A DNA stretch of 64,000 bases from Psychrobacillus sp048572895 (GCF_048572895.1 NZ_CP183878.1:186001-250000); one strand, 5' to 3'. Counted from the stretch's first letter, positions 52,877 to 62,269 are shown. Translations and numbers: made by a program. Notes: a model not told the origin generated them from the letters alone.

Positions 52877-54034
52877 ATGGAGAATAAAGAAACAAAACAA
52901 TTTGTCGTATCGCAGGAAAATTGGTCATTGCACCGAAAAGGACACCAAGACCAACAACGACATATGGAGAAAGTGAAGGAAGCGATTCAAAACAACTTGC
53001 CCGATTTGATCAGTGAAGAAAATATCATTATGTCTAATGGACGAGAAGTCATTAAAATCCCGATTCGCTCACTAGATGAATATAAAATAAGGTATAACTA
53101 TGATTCATCCAAACATATTGGGCAAGGTGATGGGGATAGTCAAGTAGGAGATGTTATTGCAAAAGGCTCAGGAGATGAACAGGGAAAAGCGGGGCAAGGA
53201 AAACAAGCAGGTGATCAGGCAGGTCAAGACTATTATGAAGCCGAGATATCTATTGCAGAAATAGAGCAAGAGCTTTTTAATGAAATGGAATTGCCTAATT
53301 TAGAAGAAAAAGAACAAGCGGAAATTACAACTGAACATATTACATTCAACGATATACGGAAAAAAGGTCTAATGGGTAATATTGATAAAAAGCGTACGAT
53401 TATGACTGCTATTAAACGAAATGCAATGAAAGGGAAGGCAGAAATAATGCCAATCCACCAAGATGACCTGCGCTTTAAAACATGGGATGAAGTAGTAAAA
53501 CCAGAATCGAAGGCAGTTGTGTTAGCAATGATGGACACAAGTGGATCGATGGGGAACTTTGAAAAGTATTGTGCAAGAAGTTTTTTTTTCTGGATGACAA
53601 GGTTTTTACGCTCCCAGTATGAAACGGTGGAAATTGAATTTATTGCCCATCACACAGAAGCAAAAGTTGTATCGGAAGAAGCGTTTTTTTCAAAAGGTGA
53701 AAGTGGAGGCACGATTTGCTCCTCGGCATATATGAAAGCGCTAGAACTCATTCAGGAGAAGTATAGCCCTTCTCGGTATAATATCTACCCTGTCCATTTT
53801 TCGGATGGAGAGAATATGACCAGTGATAATGTGAAATGTATTCAACTAGTGAACGAACTAATGGCGGTTTCCAGTATTTTTGGCTATGGCGAAGTAAACG
53901 CTCATAGTAGATATTCCACCTTAATGAACACCTATAAAAATATTGAAAATCCAAAGTTTAGATACTATGTCTTAAAAGAAAATCAAGACGTTTACGAAGC
54001 GCTGAAGAGTATTTTTCAAAAGGGAGCCAAGTAA
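52877..54034 (+). CDS. yhbH: YhbH/YeaH family sporulation protein (DUF444)
   Basis: The 385-residue protein has an N-terminal basic region (FVVSQENWSLHRKGHQ), a Gly/Gln-rich linker (about 95-120) and a VWA-like domain from about 210 with a MIDAS-type motif (AMMDTSGSMGNFEK) and SDGENMTSDN. ATG 52877 gives MENKETKQ, close to B. subtilis YhbH. GTG and TTG codons further upstream are less well placed. Family role: a partner of PrkA and SpoVR in sporulation. The stop overlaps the spoVR start by one base. Confidence 0.9.
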   Translation: MENKETKQFVVSQENWSLHRKGHQDQQRHMEKVKEAIQNNLPDLISEENIIMSNGREVIKIPIRSLDEYKIRYNYDSSKHIGQGDGDSQVGDVIAKGSGDEQGKAGQGKQAGDQAGQDYYEAEISIAEIEQELFNEMELPNLEEKEQAEITTEHITFNDIRKKGLMGNIDKKRTIMTAIKRNAMKGKAEIMPIHQDDLRFKTWDEVVKPESKAVVLAMMDTSGSMGNFEKYCARSFFFWMTRFLRSQYETVEIEFIAHHTEAKVVSEEAFFSKGESGGTICSSAYMKALELIQEKYSPSRYNIYPVHFSDGENMTSDNVKCIQLVNELMAVSSIFGYGEVNAHSRYSTLMNTYKNIENPKFRYYVLKENQDVYEALKSIFQKGAK

Positions 54035-55428
54035 TGGAGAGAAAACTACAACATGCCATTGCGGAAATTACCGAAATCGCCACAGCATTTGGTCTCGACA
54101 CGTATCCGATGAGATATGAGATTTGCCCTGCGGATATCATTTATACATTCGGTGCGTACGGTATGCCCACACGTTTTGCCCATTGGAGTTTTGGAAAACA
54201 ATTTCACAAGATGAAAATGCAATATGATTTTGGACTAAGTCAGATTTACGAATTAGTGATTAATTCAGATCCATGCTACGCATTTTTATTGGACACAAAT
54301 AGCCTCATACAAAATAAGCTGATTATTGCGCATGTACTCGCTCATTGTGATTTTTTCAAACATAATGTCCGTTTCTCTAATACACGAAGAGATATGGTGG
54401 AAAGTATGACTGCAACCGCAGAACGAATTGCAGCCTATGAGATGCTATATGGAAAAGAAGAGGTTGAAAGTTTTTTAGATGCGGTTTTAGCTATCCAAGA
54501 GCACATCGATCCATCCATTATGAGACCTAAATTGCCGGTTTATGAGGATGAGGACGAAGTAGAAGTCGTACGAAAAACAGCTTATGATGATCTATGGAAT
54601 TTGGATCATCAAGAAGATAAGTCAAGATTGGTGCTTCCTTATCGAAAAAAATTCCCTCCGAAACCCGAAAAAGACCTGCTCCTTTTTATAGAGGAATATA
54701 GCAGTGAGTTAGAGGAATGGCAACGCGATATTTTAACGATGATGCGAGAGGAAATGCTCTACTTTTGGCCACAATTAGAGACGAAGATTATGAACGAAGG
54801 CTGGGCGTCCTATTGGCACCAACGTATATTAAGAGAAATGGATTTAACGAGTGATGAAACAATTGAATTTGCTAAGTTAAATGCCAATGTAGTGCAGCCT
54901 TCTAAAACTGGCATCAATCCATATTATTTAGGTGTAAAAATTTTCGAGGATATAGAAAAGAGATATAATAACCCAACAAATGAAATGAAAGATTTGGGAA
55001 TTGAAACTAATTCCGGTAGAGAGAAAATGTTTGAAGTAAGAGAGATAGAATCAGATATTTCTTTTATTCGAAATTACTTAACTAAGGACTTGGTGAAACG
55101 GGAAGATTTATATTTATTTGAAAAGAAGAATGGCAACTATGAAATAACAGATAAGGATTATGAAAATGTCCGCGATCAGCTTGTGTCGATGCGAGTAAAT
55201 GGAAGCTTTCCTTATATCGTAGTAGAGAACGGAGACTATATGAGACTTGGGGAGTTATATTTGCAGCATGGGTATGAAGGAACGGAACTAGATCCTCATT
55301 ATTTGGAAAATGTTCTGCCGTATATCCATCAGTTATGGGGGCGAACAATCCATATGGAAACTGTCGTAGATGGAAAACAGGTTTTATATACTTTTGACGG
55401 AAAAAAAGTTTCGAAAATCAATATGTAA
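54034..55428 (+). CDS. spoVR: SpoVR family protein
   Basis: The 464-residue protein matches SpoVR/YcgB (ADIIYTFGAYGMPTRFAHWS, NEGWASYWHQRI, NPYYLGVKIFEDIE). Family knowledge: SpoVR is needed for normal spore cortex in B. subtilis. In proteobacteria the ycgB-yeaH-yeaG trio is one unit, and the order prkA-yhbH-spoVR here is the same set. It overlaps the yhbH stop by one base, so the two are translationally coupled. A terminator follows. Confidence 0.93.
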   Translation: MERKLQHAIAEITEIATAFGLDTYPMRYEICPADIIYTFGAYGMPTRFAHWSFGKQFHKMKMQYDFGLSQIYELVINSDPCYAFLLDTNSLIQNKLIIAHVLAHCDFFKHNVRFSNTRRDMVESMTATAERIAAYEMLYGKEEVESFLDAVLAIQEHIDPSIMRPKLPVYEDEDEVEVVRKTAYDDLWNLDHQEDKSRLVLPYRKKFPPKPEKDLLLFIEEYSSELEEWQRDILTMMREEMLYFWPQLETKIMNEGWASYWHQRILREMDLTSDETIEFAKLNANVVQPSKTGINPYYLGVKIFEDIEKRYNNPTNEMKDLGIETNSGREKMFEVREIESDISFIRNYLTKDLVKREDLYLFEKKNGNYEITDKDYENVRDQLVSMRVNGSFPYIVVENGDYMRLGELYLQHGYEGTELDPHYLENVLPYIHQLWGRTIHMETVVDGKQVLYTFDGKKVSKINM

Positions 55429-55440
55429 GGTAAAGAATGG

Positions 55441-55468
55441 GATTCTCTATGCGAGAATCTCATTTTTT
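55441..55468 (+). terminator. Rho-independent terminator after spoVR
   Basis: A GATTCTC/GAGAATC stem with a 5-base loop is followed by TCATTTTTT. Confidence 0.85.
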
Positions 55469-55535
55469 ATGAGACAAAGTATATGGAATATCATTCAGTG
55501 AACCAAATGTTCCTGGTATTTTTAAAAATATAGCA

Positions 55536-55622
55536 AGGTTGCCGATTTTCGTTTCATGCGAAAGCGATAGAAACAGGTTTTGAACTTAAAGGGCCGGGTA
55601 TATATTTGCCCGTATTTTCTCA
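55536..55622 (+). repeat. Decayed 3' end of the structured repeat (copy C)
   Basis: From ATAGCAAGG to GCCCGTATTTTCT this is collinear with the 3' end of the element at 32215-32300 (AGCGATAGAAACAGG, TTTTGAACTTAAAGG, terminator hairpin). The 5' pairing partners are missing. Confidence 0.6.
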
Positions 55623-56115
55623 AAGATTAAGAAAATATATAAAAATGTCCTATGAATACTGGATTCATGAAACTTAAGAGAACAAACAATCCTATGATTT
55701 TAGTTTCAGGTTGGCGCTTTCCGAGGGCATGGCTTCAGCCTCGGGCCAACAGGATGTTGGTCATGAAGGCTTTGCCACACGATGTGGTGCTCTTAGCCTT
55801 CCTCCCATAAACGGGGTCTTCAGCTCGCGCTGTTCCCGCCGGAGTCGCCACCTTTCACTAGAATCAATTAGTGGGTAGTACTACATGAGAAGATTTGGCA
55901 AAGCATATCGCTTAGATAATAAGATTAACTCCAGTTAATGTAGGGATAAAATGATTAGTAATCGCTGATGAAGTAGAAATACTGTAATTCAATGATAGAT
56001 GATGGCAGAAAATTTTCCTTTTATTAGTGGAAATAAAGAAAGATAGTCAGTAATTATCGAATAAAGAAGTGAAATGGCGAACGAAATTGTATCTTCGTGA
56101 GCTTACTCGCTAAAA
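55623..56115 (+). repeat. Composite intergenic repeat, copy 2 (with GC-rich core)
   Basis: It matches 31665-32065 in order. It additionally holds a GC-rich core (about 55700-55855) with CAGGTTGGCGCTTTCCGAGG at one end, CGCCGGAGTCGCCACCTT at the other, and GGCCAACAGGATGTTGG inside. The core is related to the remnant at 9640-9755. No coding frame. The stretch 55469-56233 between spoVR and the HxlR gene is made of such repeats only. Confidence 0.65.
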
Positions 56116-56225
56116 ATTCACTCGGTAATTCTATAGCAAAACGTCTGTCCAAAGCCCTTCGAAAACGATAGATACAAGGGGTTTTGACCTTAAAGGACCG
56201 GGTATTTTTTTGCCCAGTTGCTCTT
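56116..56225 (+). repeat. Truncated 3' half of the structured repeat (copy D)
   Basis: It contains, in order, TCGGTAAT, GTCTGTCC, CCCTTC, GAAAACGATAGA and a CCGGG...GCCC hairpin with T-run, which are the 3' strands of the stems in copies A and B. The complementary 5' strands are absent, so this copy cannot fold like them. Confidence 0.65.
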
Positions 56226-56233
56226 AGTTTATT

Positions 56234-56599
56234 TTAAGCTTTGTTCAAAATGCTATCCTCTAAAACAGAAAACTTATCTCCGTATACTTTTGTTATATGC
56301 ACATCTCCCCATGCACAAAGCGCACTTAAAATACTTTCAAGACTTTTCCCATAATCGCTCAGTTCATATTCTACTTTTGGCGGAACCTGGTTATAGACAA
56401 TCCTATTAATAACACCATCTCCCTCTAACTCTCTAAGTTGCTGCGTTAACATTTTTTGAGTTATCTCAGGCATAAGCCTCTTTAATTCACTCGTGCGTTT
56501 TTTTCCGTGTGTTAAATGGCATAATATGACGCATTTCCATTTACCGCCAATGACCTCCAATGTTGCTTCTACAGATATATTATATTTTTTTTGTTTCAT
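56234..56599 (-). CDS. HxlR-family transcriptional regulator
   Basis: The 121-residue protein has the HxlR wHTH (GGKWKCVILCHLTHGKKRTSELKRL, ITQKMLTQQLRELEGDGVI, PPKVEYELSDYGKSLE). It is divergent from an MFS/aldo-keto reductase pair, with palindromes in the shared 183-bp region. One Cys (Cys 23) lies in the recognition region, as in redox-sensing HypR-type members, so electrophile sensing is possible. Inferred. Confidence 0.88.
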   Translation of the reverse strand: MKQKKYNISVEATLEVIGGKWKCVILCHLTHGKKRTSELKRLMPEITQKMLTQQLRELEGDGVINRIVYNQVPPKVEYELSDYGKSLESILSALCAWGDVHITKVYGDKFSVLEDSILNKA

Positions 56600-56614
56600 A
56601 CTATTTCTCCTTTA

Positions 56615-56675
56615 ATAGGTACTTAAAAGTATCTATAGAACTTTATAGTACCTATATTACTTTAAAGTGCGTACT
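56615..56675. promoter_or_regulatory. Candidate HxlR operators in the divergent promoter region
   Basis: ATAGGTACTT (56615-56624) and AAGTATCTAT (56627-56636) form an inverted repeat with one mismatch. A second set, ATAGTACCTAT (56645-56655) and GTGCGTACT (56667-56675), follows. They lie between the two divergent genes. Confidence 0.5.
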
Positions 56676-56782
56676 TTTCTTTTTAATCTCTTTGAATCAT
56701 AATAACATTTGCGGGTAGATTTACAATATATTTTGGTCTCGCGGAATTTATTTATCCCGCATTCGAGGAAGGTTGAGAAATA

Positions 56783-57973
56783 ATGACTTTAGATAAAAAG
56801 AGAAGTATGTTTGCATTATTGGCATTAGCAGTAAGTGCGTTTGCAATAGGAACGACTGAATTTGTCAGTGTCGGGCTATTGCCACTAATATCTAAAGACT
56901 TGAATATATCTTTGACAACAGCAGGATTGACGGTTTCATTGTATGCCCTTGGTGTAACAGTGGGTGCACCAGTTTTAACATCTCTTACTTCAAGGATGCC
57001 GCGCAAATCCTTACTACTTTGGATAATGATTGTGTTCATTATAGGTAACGGAATTGCTGCTAGTGCAACAAGTGTAACAGTGCTTTTAATTGCACGTGTC
57101 ATTTCTGCATTTTCACATGGTGTTTTTATGTCTATCGGTTCAACGATAGCTGCTGATTTAGTACCAGAAAACAGAAGAGCTAGCGCAATCTCTATCATGT
57201 TTACAGGCTTAACGGTCGCAACTATTACAGGAGTTCCTTTTGGTACATTCCTTGGACAACAGTTAGGTTGGCGTTTCGCTTTTGTTGCAATTGTCGTGAT
57301 AGGCATCATTGGATTTATAGCAAACAGCATACTAATCCCTTCAGATTTAAAAAAAGGCACATGGACCTCGCTACAAGTTCAAGTAAAGCTTGTAACAAAT
57401 AGTAGATTGTTATTAGTCTTTATAATTACAGCACTTGGTTATGGTGGAACATTTGTCGTGTTCACGTATTTATCCCCATTGCTTCAGTCTGTAACAGGAT
57501 TCGAACAAGGAACAATTGCAATAATATTGCTTGTTTATGGGATTGCAATTGCAGTTGGGAACATGATTGGTGGAAAGCTTTCCAATAAAAACCCTATTGG
57601 CTCACTTTTTTATATGTTTATTATTCAAGCGATTATACTCCTGCTATTAACGTTTACTGCTCCTTTTAAAGTTGTAGGATTAATAACGATTATTTTAATG
57701 GGAGTATTTGCATTTATGAATGTTCCAGGACTGCAAGTATATGTCGTAATGTTAGCCGAGCGCTTTGTACCAAGTGCGGTTGACGTTGCTTCTGCTATGA
57801 ATATTGCTGCTTTTAACGCTGGTATTGCGATTGGCTCTTATTTAGGAGGAATTGTCGCTGATTCTATCGGTCTCATCCACACTGCGTGGATTGGGTCGAT
57901 AATGGTAATGATTGCAGCAATATTAACTGGTATTAGTAAAAGGTTGGAGAGAAAAGACCAACATAATTATTAA
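56783..57973 (+). CDS. Major facilitator superfamily exporter (DHA1 type)
   Basis: The 396-residue protein has 12 hydrophobic helices with GTTEFVSVGLLPLISKDL at helix 1 and a helix-5 motif C-like segment (LTVATITGVPFGTFLGQQLG), features of sugar/drug exporters of the AraJ/YdhP group. GAGGAAGG precedes ATG 56783. It is divergent from the HxlR gene and 18 bp before the aldo-keto reductase start, so probably in one operon. The substrate is unknown. Confidence 0.86.
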   Translation: MTLDKKRSMFALLALAVSAFAIGTTEFVSVGLLPLISKDLNISLTTAGLTVSLYALGVTVGAPVLTSLTSRMPRKSLLLWIMIVFIIGNGIAASATSVTVLLIARVISAFSHGVFMSIGSTIAADLVPENRRASAISIMFTGLTVATITGVPFGTFLGQQLGWRFAFVAIVVIGIIGFIANSILIPSDLKKGTWTSLQVQVKLVTNSRLLLVFIITALGYGGTFVVFTYLSPLLQSVTGFEQGTIAIILLVYGIAIAVGNMIGGKLSNKNPIGSLFYMFIIQAIILLLLTFTAPFKVVGLITIILMGVFAFMNVPGLQVYVVMLAERFVPSAVDVASAMNIAAFNAGIAIGSYLGGIVADSIGLIHTAWIGSIMVMIAAILTGISKRLERKDQHNY

Positions 57974-57991
57974 CAGATGGAGGAAATTATT

Positions 57992-58831
57992 ATGAAAAAC
58001 TTACAATCTATAAAAACACTACACAATGGTGTGGAAATGCCTTTATTAGGGCTTGGAGTATTTAGAGTAGAGGATGGACAAGAGTTAATAGATGCAGTGA
58101 AAAATGCTATAAAGCATGGATACCGTAGCATCGATACAGCAGCAATTTATGAAAATGAAGTAGGAGTTGGGCAAGGAATCCAAAAAGGTATAGAAGAAGG
58201 GGATATTGCAAGAGAGAATCTTTTTATTACTTCAAAAGTATGGAATTCCGAGTTAGGTTATGAAGAAACAATTGCAGCCTATGAAGAAAGTTTAGCTAAA
58301 CTTGGACTAGAATATTTAGATTTATACTTGATTCATTGGCCAGTGGAAGGGAAGTATAAAGAAGCGTGGAAGGCTCTAGAAACACTATACAAAGAGGGGC
58401 GTGTAAAAGCGATTGGTGTAAGTAATTTTCAAATGCATCATCTAGACGACTTAATGAAAGACTCTGAAATTAAACCAATGATAAACCAAGTGGAATATCA
58501 TCCGCGTTTGACACAAAAAGAATTACAAAAATTCTGTAGGAAGCATAATATTCAATTAGAGGCATGGTCACCCCTAATGGCAGGACAATTACTCGACAAT
58601 GAAGAACTTCAAGAAATAGCATCTAAGTATGGAAAATCTGTAGCACAAATTATCGTGCGCTGGGATCTTCAAAATGATGTTATTACAATTCCAAAGTCTA
58701 CGAAGGAACATCGAATTATAGAAAATTCAAATGTGTTTGATTTTGAATTAACAAGAGAAGACATGAATCTAATCGATCTTTTGAATAAAAATCACCGAGT
58801 AGGACCAGATCCAGATAACTTTGATTTTTAA
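57992..58831 (+). CDS. Aldo/keto reductase (YvgN-like)
   Basis: The 279-residue TIM-barrel oxidoreductase has the tetrad Asp and Tyr in GYRSIDTAAIYENE, Lys in LFITSKVWN and His in LYLIHWPVEGK, and a C-terminal NADPH site (TIPKSTKEHRI). ATG 57992, after GATGGAGGA, is preferred over the in-frame ATG 57977. It probably reduces methylglyoxal, glyoxal or other aldehydes. Encoded with an exporter under likely HxlR control. Confidence 0.9.
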   Translation: MKNLQSIKTLHNGVEMPLLGLGVFRVEDGQELIDAVKNAIKHGYRSIDTAAIYENEVGVGQGIQKGIEEGDIARENLFITSKVWNSELGYEETIAAYEESLAKLGLEYLDLYLIHWPVEGKYKEAWKALETLYKEGRVKAIGVSNFQMHHLDDLMKDSEIKPMINQVEYHPRLTQKELQKFCRKHNIQLEAWSPLMAGQLLDNEELQEIASKYGKSVAQIIVRWDLQNDVITIPKSTKEHRIIENSNVFDFELTREDMNLIDLLNKNHRVGPDPDNFDF

Positions 58832-58860
58832 TTTAATTATAAAATCTAAACGCATATAAT

Positions 58861-58897
58861 AAAAACGAGATTCTACCATAATAGAATCTCGTTTTTT
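58861..58897 (+). terminator. Rho-independent terminator after the aldo/keto reductase
   Basis: AAAAACGAGATTCTA (58861-58875) pairs perfectly with 58882-58896, giving a T-run at the end. It may work in both directions. Confidence 0.88.
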
Positions 58898-59025
58898 GCA
58901 TAAACGAATAAAATTTTTAGTTAAATAGCGTGATTCTTCAGGCTGATCTTGCGATTTAGTACCCTTTACTTGCAATACGCAACATTTTAGCTTTTCACTA
59001 GAAGTTTGCCCAAGTCACCTTGCGA

Positions 59026-59175
59026 TTAACATTGATAACCATTGCCACCGTAACCGCCGCCATCAACAAAAGCAGCCCCAACTACAATAAGCAATATAAA
59101 CAAAACCACAATAAGTGTAAAACCGGAACCGTATCCGTATCCACCAGTTCCTCCAACCTCTTCATTTCCAGACAT
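59026..59175 (-). CDS. YjcZ-family sporulation protein
   Basis: The minus-strand frame from ATG 59175 encodes 49 residues: a Gly/Tyr-rich N-terminus (GGTGGYGYGSGF), one hydrophobic helix (TLIVVLFILLIVVGAAF) and a Gly-rich end. This is the YjcZ/CotX-like small membrane protein pattern common in spore formers. AAGGGATG lies upstream. Too short for routine calling. Function unknown, presumably spore-associated. Confidence 0.85.
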   Translation of the reverse strand: MSGNEEVGGTGGYGYGSGFTLIVVLFILLIVVGAAFVDGGGYGGNGYQC

Positions 59176-59302
59176 ATTAATCATCCCTTCTTTCCTGTGA
59201 TATTGTTAGAGTATTAATAAAAATAAATATTATCAGGGCTTCAAGGTAAAAAAATGTATTTTAAAATAAATGAACCACAGATTATAGGTATTCTGAATAC
59301 AT

Positions 59303-59340
59303 TAGAAAATGCTCAGAGCAAAAACTCTGAGCATTTTCTA
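59303..59340. terminator. Bidirectional terminator downstream of the SDR gene
   Basis: TAGAAAATGCTCAGAG (59303-59318) pairs perfectly with 59325-59340. It lies just beyond the SDR stop on the minus strand. Confidence 0.85.
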
Positions 59341-59356
59341 CGATGAATTATTTAAA

Positions 59357-60235
59357 TTAAGAACCTACAAAATCCCCACCATCTACATGGATCGTTTGAC
59401 CAGTCATATAACTGGAATCAGTGGATGCTAAAAATACATAGGCTGGAGCATTCTCTGCTGGCTGTCCCCGACGACCGATTGGAGTATCTGATCCATGTTG
59501 TTTCACCTTTTCTTTATCAAATGTAGCTGGGATAAGTGGCGTCCAAATGGGGCCAGGAGCCACTGCATTTACTCTAATTCCTTTTTCAATTAAGTTTAGC
59601 GCTAAGGAACGAGTAAAGGATGTTATAGCTCCTTTAGTTGCAGAGTAGTCGATTAAGCCAGGTGACCCATTGTAGGCTGTGATGGAGGAAGTATTGATAA
59701 TCGTATCACCTTTCTTCATATGAGAAAGTGCGGCTTGGGATAAATAAAACATAGAAAAAATGTTTGTAGAGAAGGTTTCCTGCAATTGATCTGGTGTAAT
59801 TGCTAGAAAATCGTCCGTTGGAAACTGTTTTCCTGCATTATTAACTAACACATTCAGCTGTCCAAATTCCTGAATCACTTGCTCTACTGCTTGCTGACAG
59901 TTCTCATCATCACTTAAATCAGTTTTGATGGATAATGCTTTTCCACCATATTTCTCTATTAATTTTGCTGTTTTATCCGCATCCTGTTGTTCATTTTCGT
60001 CTAAGTAAACAATAGCTACATTTGCGCCTTCTTTAGCAAATGCAATAGAAACTGCCCGTCCTATTCCACTATCACCACCAGTAACTATAGCTACTTTATC
60101 TTTTAATTTACCAGACCCCTTATAATTTTGGTCATCAAAAATAGGTTCTGGAGTCATTTCCGCTTCAATCCCTGGTTGCTGCTGCTGAGTTTGACCTGGA
60201 ACTTTTTTGTCTATTTTTTCGTACTTGTCTGTCAT
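59357..60235 (-). CDS. SDR-family oxidoreductase (YhdF/YdaD-like, general stress)
   Basis: The 292-residue protein has a Gln-rich N-terminal extension (VPGQTQQQQPGIEAEM) and then a Rossmann fold. The NAD(P) motif is TGGDSGIGRA, the catalytic set is NNAG, Ser in NTSSITAYNG, and YSATK, with the C-terminal GQTIHVDGG. The start is ATG 60235 after AAGGAGG. A longer frame upstream would add an unlikely N-terminus. Relatives in B. subtilis are sigma-B stress proteins. Confidence 0.9.
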   Translation of the reverse strand: MTDKYEKIDKKVPGQTQQQQPGIEAEMTPEPIFDDQNYKGSGKLKDKVAIVTGGDSGIGRAVSIAFAKEGANVAIVYLDENEQQDADKTAKLIEKYGGKALSIKTDLSDDENCQQAVEQVIQEFGQLNVLVNNAGKQFPTDDFLAITPDQLQETFSTNIFSMFYLSQAALSHMKKGDTIINTSSITAYNGSPGLIDYSATKGAITSFTRSLALNLIEKGIRVNAVAPGPIWTPLIPATFDKEKVKQHGSDTPIGRRGQPAENAPAYVFLASTDSSYMTGQTIHVDGGDFVGS

Positions 60236-60398
60236 TATCAATTCCTCCTTGAACTTAGTTGTTTTATTTATTCCCTCCCAACATAAAAACAAACGTAAAT
60301 TCATGATTTGTCGGAATAGTTCATTACGTTTTTAAAAATTTGGAAGCGGGTATATATTAGGAGAATATACTTATTAGAGAGAAGAGCGGAGAATACAA

Positions 60399-61115
60399 AT
60401 GAAACCAATAATAGGAATCACTACAGAAGTTCTAGAAGATGGCTGTTATTTTATGCCACCAGTTTATGCGAATGCCATTATACAAGCCGGTGGAATTCCT
60501 ATATTAATCCCTCTAGTACCAGAGGAAGACATAGATGAATTGAGTAAACGGTTAGATGGCCTTTTTGTTACAGGAGGAGAGGATATTGATCCAAGTTATT
60601 ACAATGAAGTTCCTCATGTGCATTTAAAGCAGATTACACCCCAATTAGATGAAATGGAATTTAAACTTATTCGAAAAATGTTGGAGCTAGACAAACCCTA
60701 CATTGGAGTATGTCGTGGTTTACATATGTTAAATATTGTCCAGGGTGGATCACTTTATCAATCTATTCACTCGCAGCGGGAAGAACCGGTAATGCAGCAT
60801 TTACAAAAGGCAATTCGAACGCATAGATCACATCCAGTAAAACTGGAAAAAGGTAATCGACTTTATGACTTACTACAGGAGGAAGAATTTAAAGTAAACT
60901 CATTTCATCACCAAGCGGTCAATAAAGTTGGGAAAGGCTTGGAAATAATTGCGAAAGCGACGGATGGAATAATTGAGTGTCTAGAAAGTAAGGACCATAG
61001 TTTCGTATTTGGCTTTCAATGGCACCCCGAAGAATTTGCTATTGATGGAGATGAGCCTTCAAAACGTATTTTTAAAGCCTATATAGATGCTGCTTTAAAG
61101 CGTAAGAATAAATAA
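60399..61115 (+). CDS. Gamma-glutamyl-gamma-aminobutyrate hydrolase family (class I GATase-like)
   Basis: The 238-residue protein has the PuuD triad: Cys in YIGVCRGLHML, and His and Glu in FQWHPEEF. It begins MKPIIGITTE, typical of the family. Reaction in the family: hydrolysis of gamma-glutamyl amides. No puu genes are near, so the substrate is open. GAGCGGAG precedes the ATG. Confidence 0.88.
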   Translation: MKPIIGITTEVLEDGCYFMPPVYANAIIQAGGIPILIPLVPEEDIDELSKRLDGLFVTGGEDIDPSYYNEVPHVHLKQITPQLDEMEFKLIRKMLELDKPYIGVCRGLHMLNIVQGGSLYQSIHSQREEPVMQHLQKAIRTHRSHPVKLEKGNRLYDLLQEEEFKVNSFHHQAVNKVGKGLEIIAKATDGIIECLESKDHSFVFGFQWHPEEFAIDGDEPSKRIFKAYIDAALKRKNK

Positions 61116-61183
61116 TATTAATACTTTGCTTCCTGAAATGATAAAATAAATAGATAATTCCTAAATATCGGGAGGCGAAGAAG

Positions 61184-62269
61184 ATGACAGAAAATATTTC
61201 CTTAGTGGAAGCATTTAAACAAACGAAGTATCAAATAGCTGGAAATGGTAAAAGAGATATACAGGTTCTTAAAGAAGCATTTGATCAGGTAGATCGACAG
61301 CAAGAAAGTGATATATACGGCAATGGGAAGATTATTGAGGCATTTCAAGAAAAGATGGCCACATATTTAGGGAAGGAATCTGCCGTGTTTTTCCCAAGTG
61401 GTACAATGGCTCAACAAATAGCCTTACGAATTTGGTGCGACGAAAAAGGGGTTAAGAAAGTAGCGTACCATCCACTAAGTCATCTAGAAATCCATGAAGA
61501 AGATGGCTTAAAAGAATTGCATTATATCGAAACAATCTTATTGGGTGAAGAAGCAGGCTTGATAGAATTAGAGGATGTCCAAAATTTAGAAGAGGAAATT
61601 GCCTGCCTATTATTAGAACTTCCTCAGCGAGAAATTGGTGGAAAGCTTCCTGACTACCAAACTATTGTAAAAATCTCTGAGTATTGCAAGGAAAAAGGAA
61701 TTCGATTGCATTTAGACGGAGCAAGACTTTTTGAAATTCTTCCGTACTATCAGAAATCGGCTGCAGAGATTGGTAGTCTTTTTGATAGTGTATATATTTC
61801 ATTTTATAAAGGAATTGGTGGACTAGCTGGTGCTATTCTTGCGGGTGGCAAAGAGTTTACACAACAATCGAAAGTCTGGAAGCGTCGTCATGGTGGAGAT
61901 TTAATAAGCCTGTATCCGTACATTATAAGTGCCGATTATTATTTTGATAAGAGAATTTCGAAAATGGAGCAATATTACGAAGATGCGATAGAATTAGCAG
62001 CTTTATTTAATTCATGCCCTTCCATCCAAACTAAACCAGCTGTTCCCGTATCTAATATGTTTCATGTACATATCGCTTGGCCAAAGGAGCAGTTAGAAGC
62101 AGTACTTGAAGAAATTTACTACAAAACAGGTATAGGTTTGACAAGTTATCTCAGACAAACAAACCAATCTAGCGTCAGTTTTGAGGTTAGTGTCGGAGAT
62201 CAATACAATTCCATACCAAGAGATAAATTACGGGAAGTATTTCAATTACTTCAAGTTAAGCTAAAATAA
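61184..62269 (+). CDS. Threonine aldolase family PLP enzyme
   Basis: The 361-residue fold-type I enzyme resembles low-specificity threonine aldolase / beta-eliminating lyase. The PLP Lys is in SVYISFYKGIGGLAGAIL, with FFPSGTMAQQIALRIW and RLHLDGARLFE. It cleaves threonine or related beta-hydroxy amino acids to glycine plus aldehyde. ATG 61184 follows GGGAGGCGAAG. It starts 68 bp after the GATase gene and may be cotranscribed. Confidence 0.86.
   Translation: MTENISLVEAFKQTKYQIAGNGKRDIQVLKEAFDQVDRQQESDIYGNGKIIEAFQEKMATYLGKESAVFFPSGTMAQQIALRIWCDEKGVKKVAYHPLSHLEIHEEDGLKELHYIETILLGEEAGLIELEDVQNLEEEIACLLLELPQREIGGKLPDYQTIVKISEYCKEKGIRLHLDGARLFEILPYYQKSAAEIGSLFDSVYISFYKGIGGLAGAILAGGKEFTQQSKVWKRRHGGDLISLYPYIISADYYFDKRISKMEQYYEDAIELAALFNSCPSIQTKPAVPVSNMFHVHIAWPKEQLEAVLEEIYYKTGIGLTSYLRQTNQSSVSFEVSVGDQYNSIPRDKLREVFQLLQVKLK

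Noticed and set aside
55623..56115. Degenerate IS element
   Set aside because: No transposase-like frame and no clear terminal inverted repeats; only a dispersed non-coding repeat can be supported.
56752..57360. 202-codon frame on the minus strand inside the MFS exporter
   Set aside because: Opposite strand of a membrane protein gene; the translated sequence is a Thr/Ala/Ile-rich shadow with no ribosome site.
59020..59217. 65-codon plus-strand frame rich in Asn and Thr
   Set aside because: It is the antisense of the yjcZ-type gene at 59026-59175.
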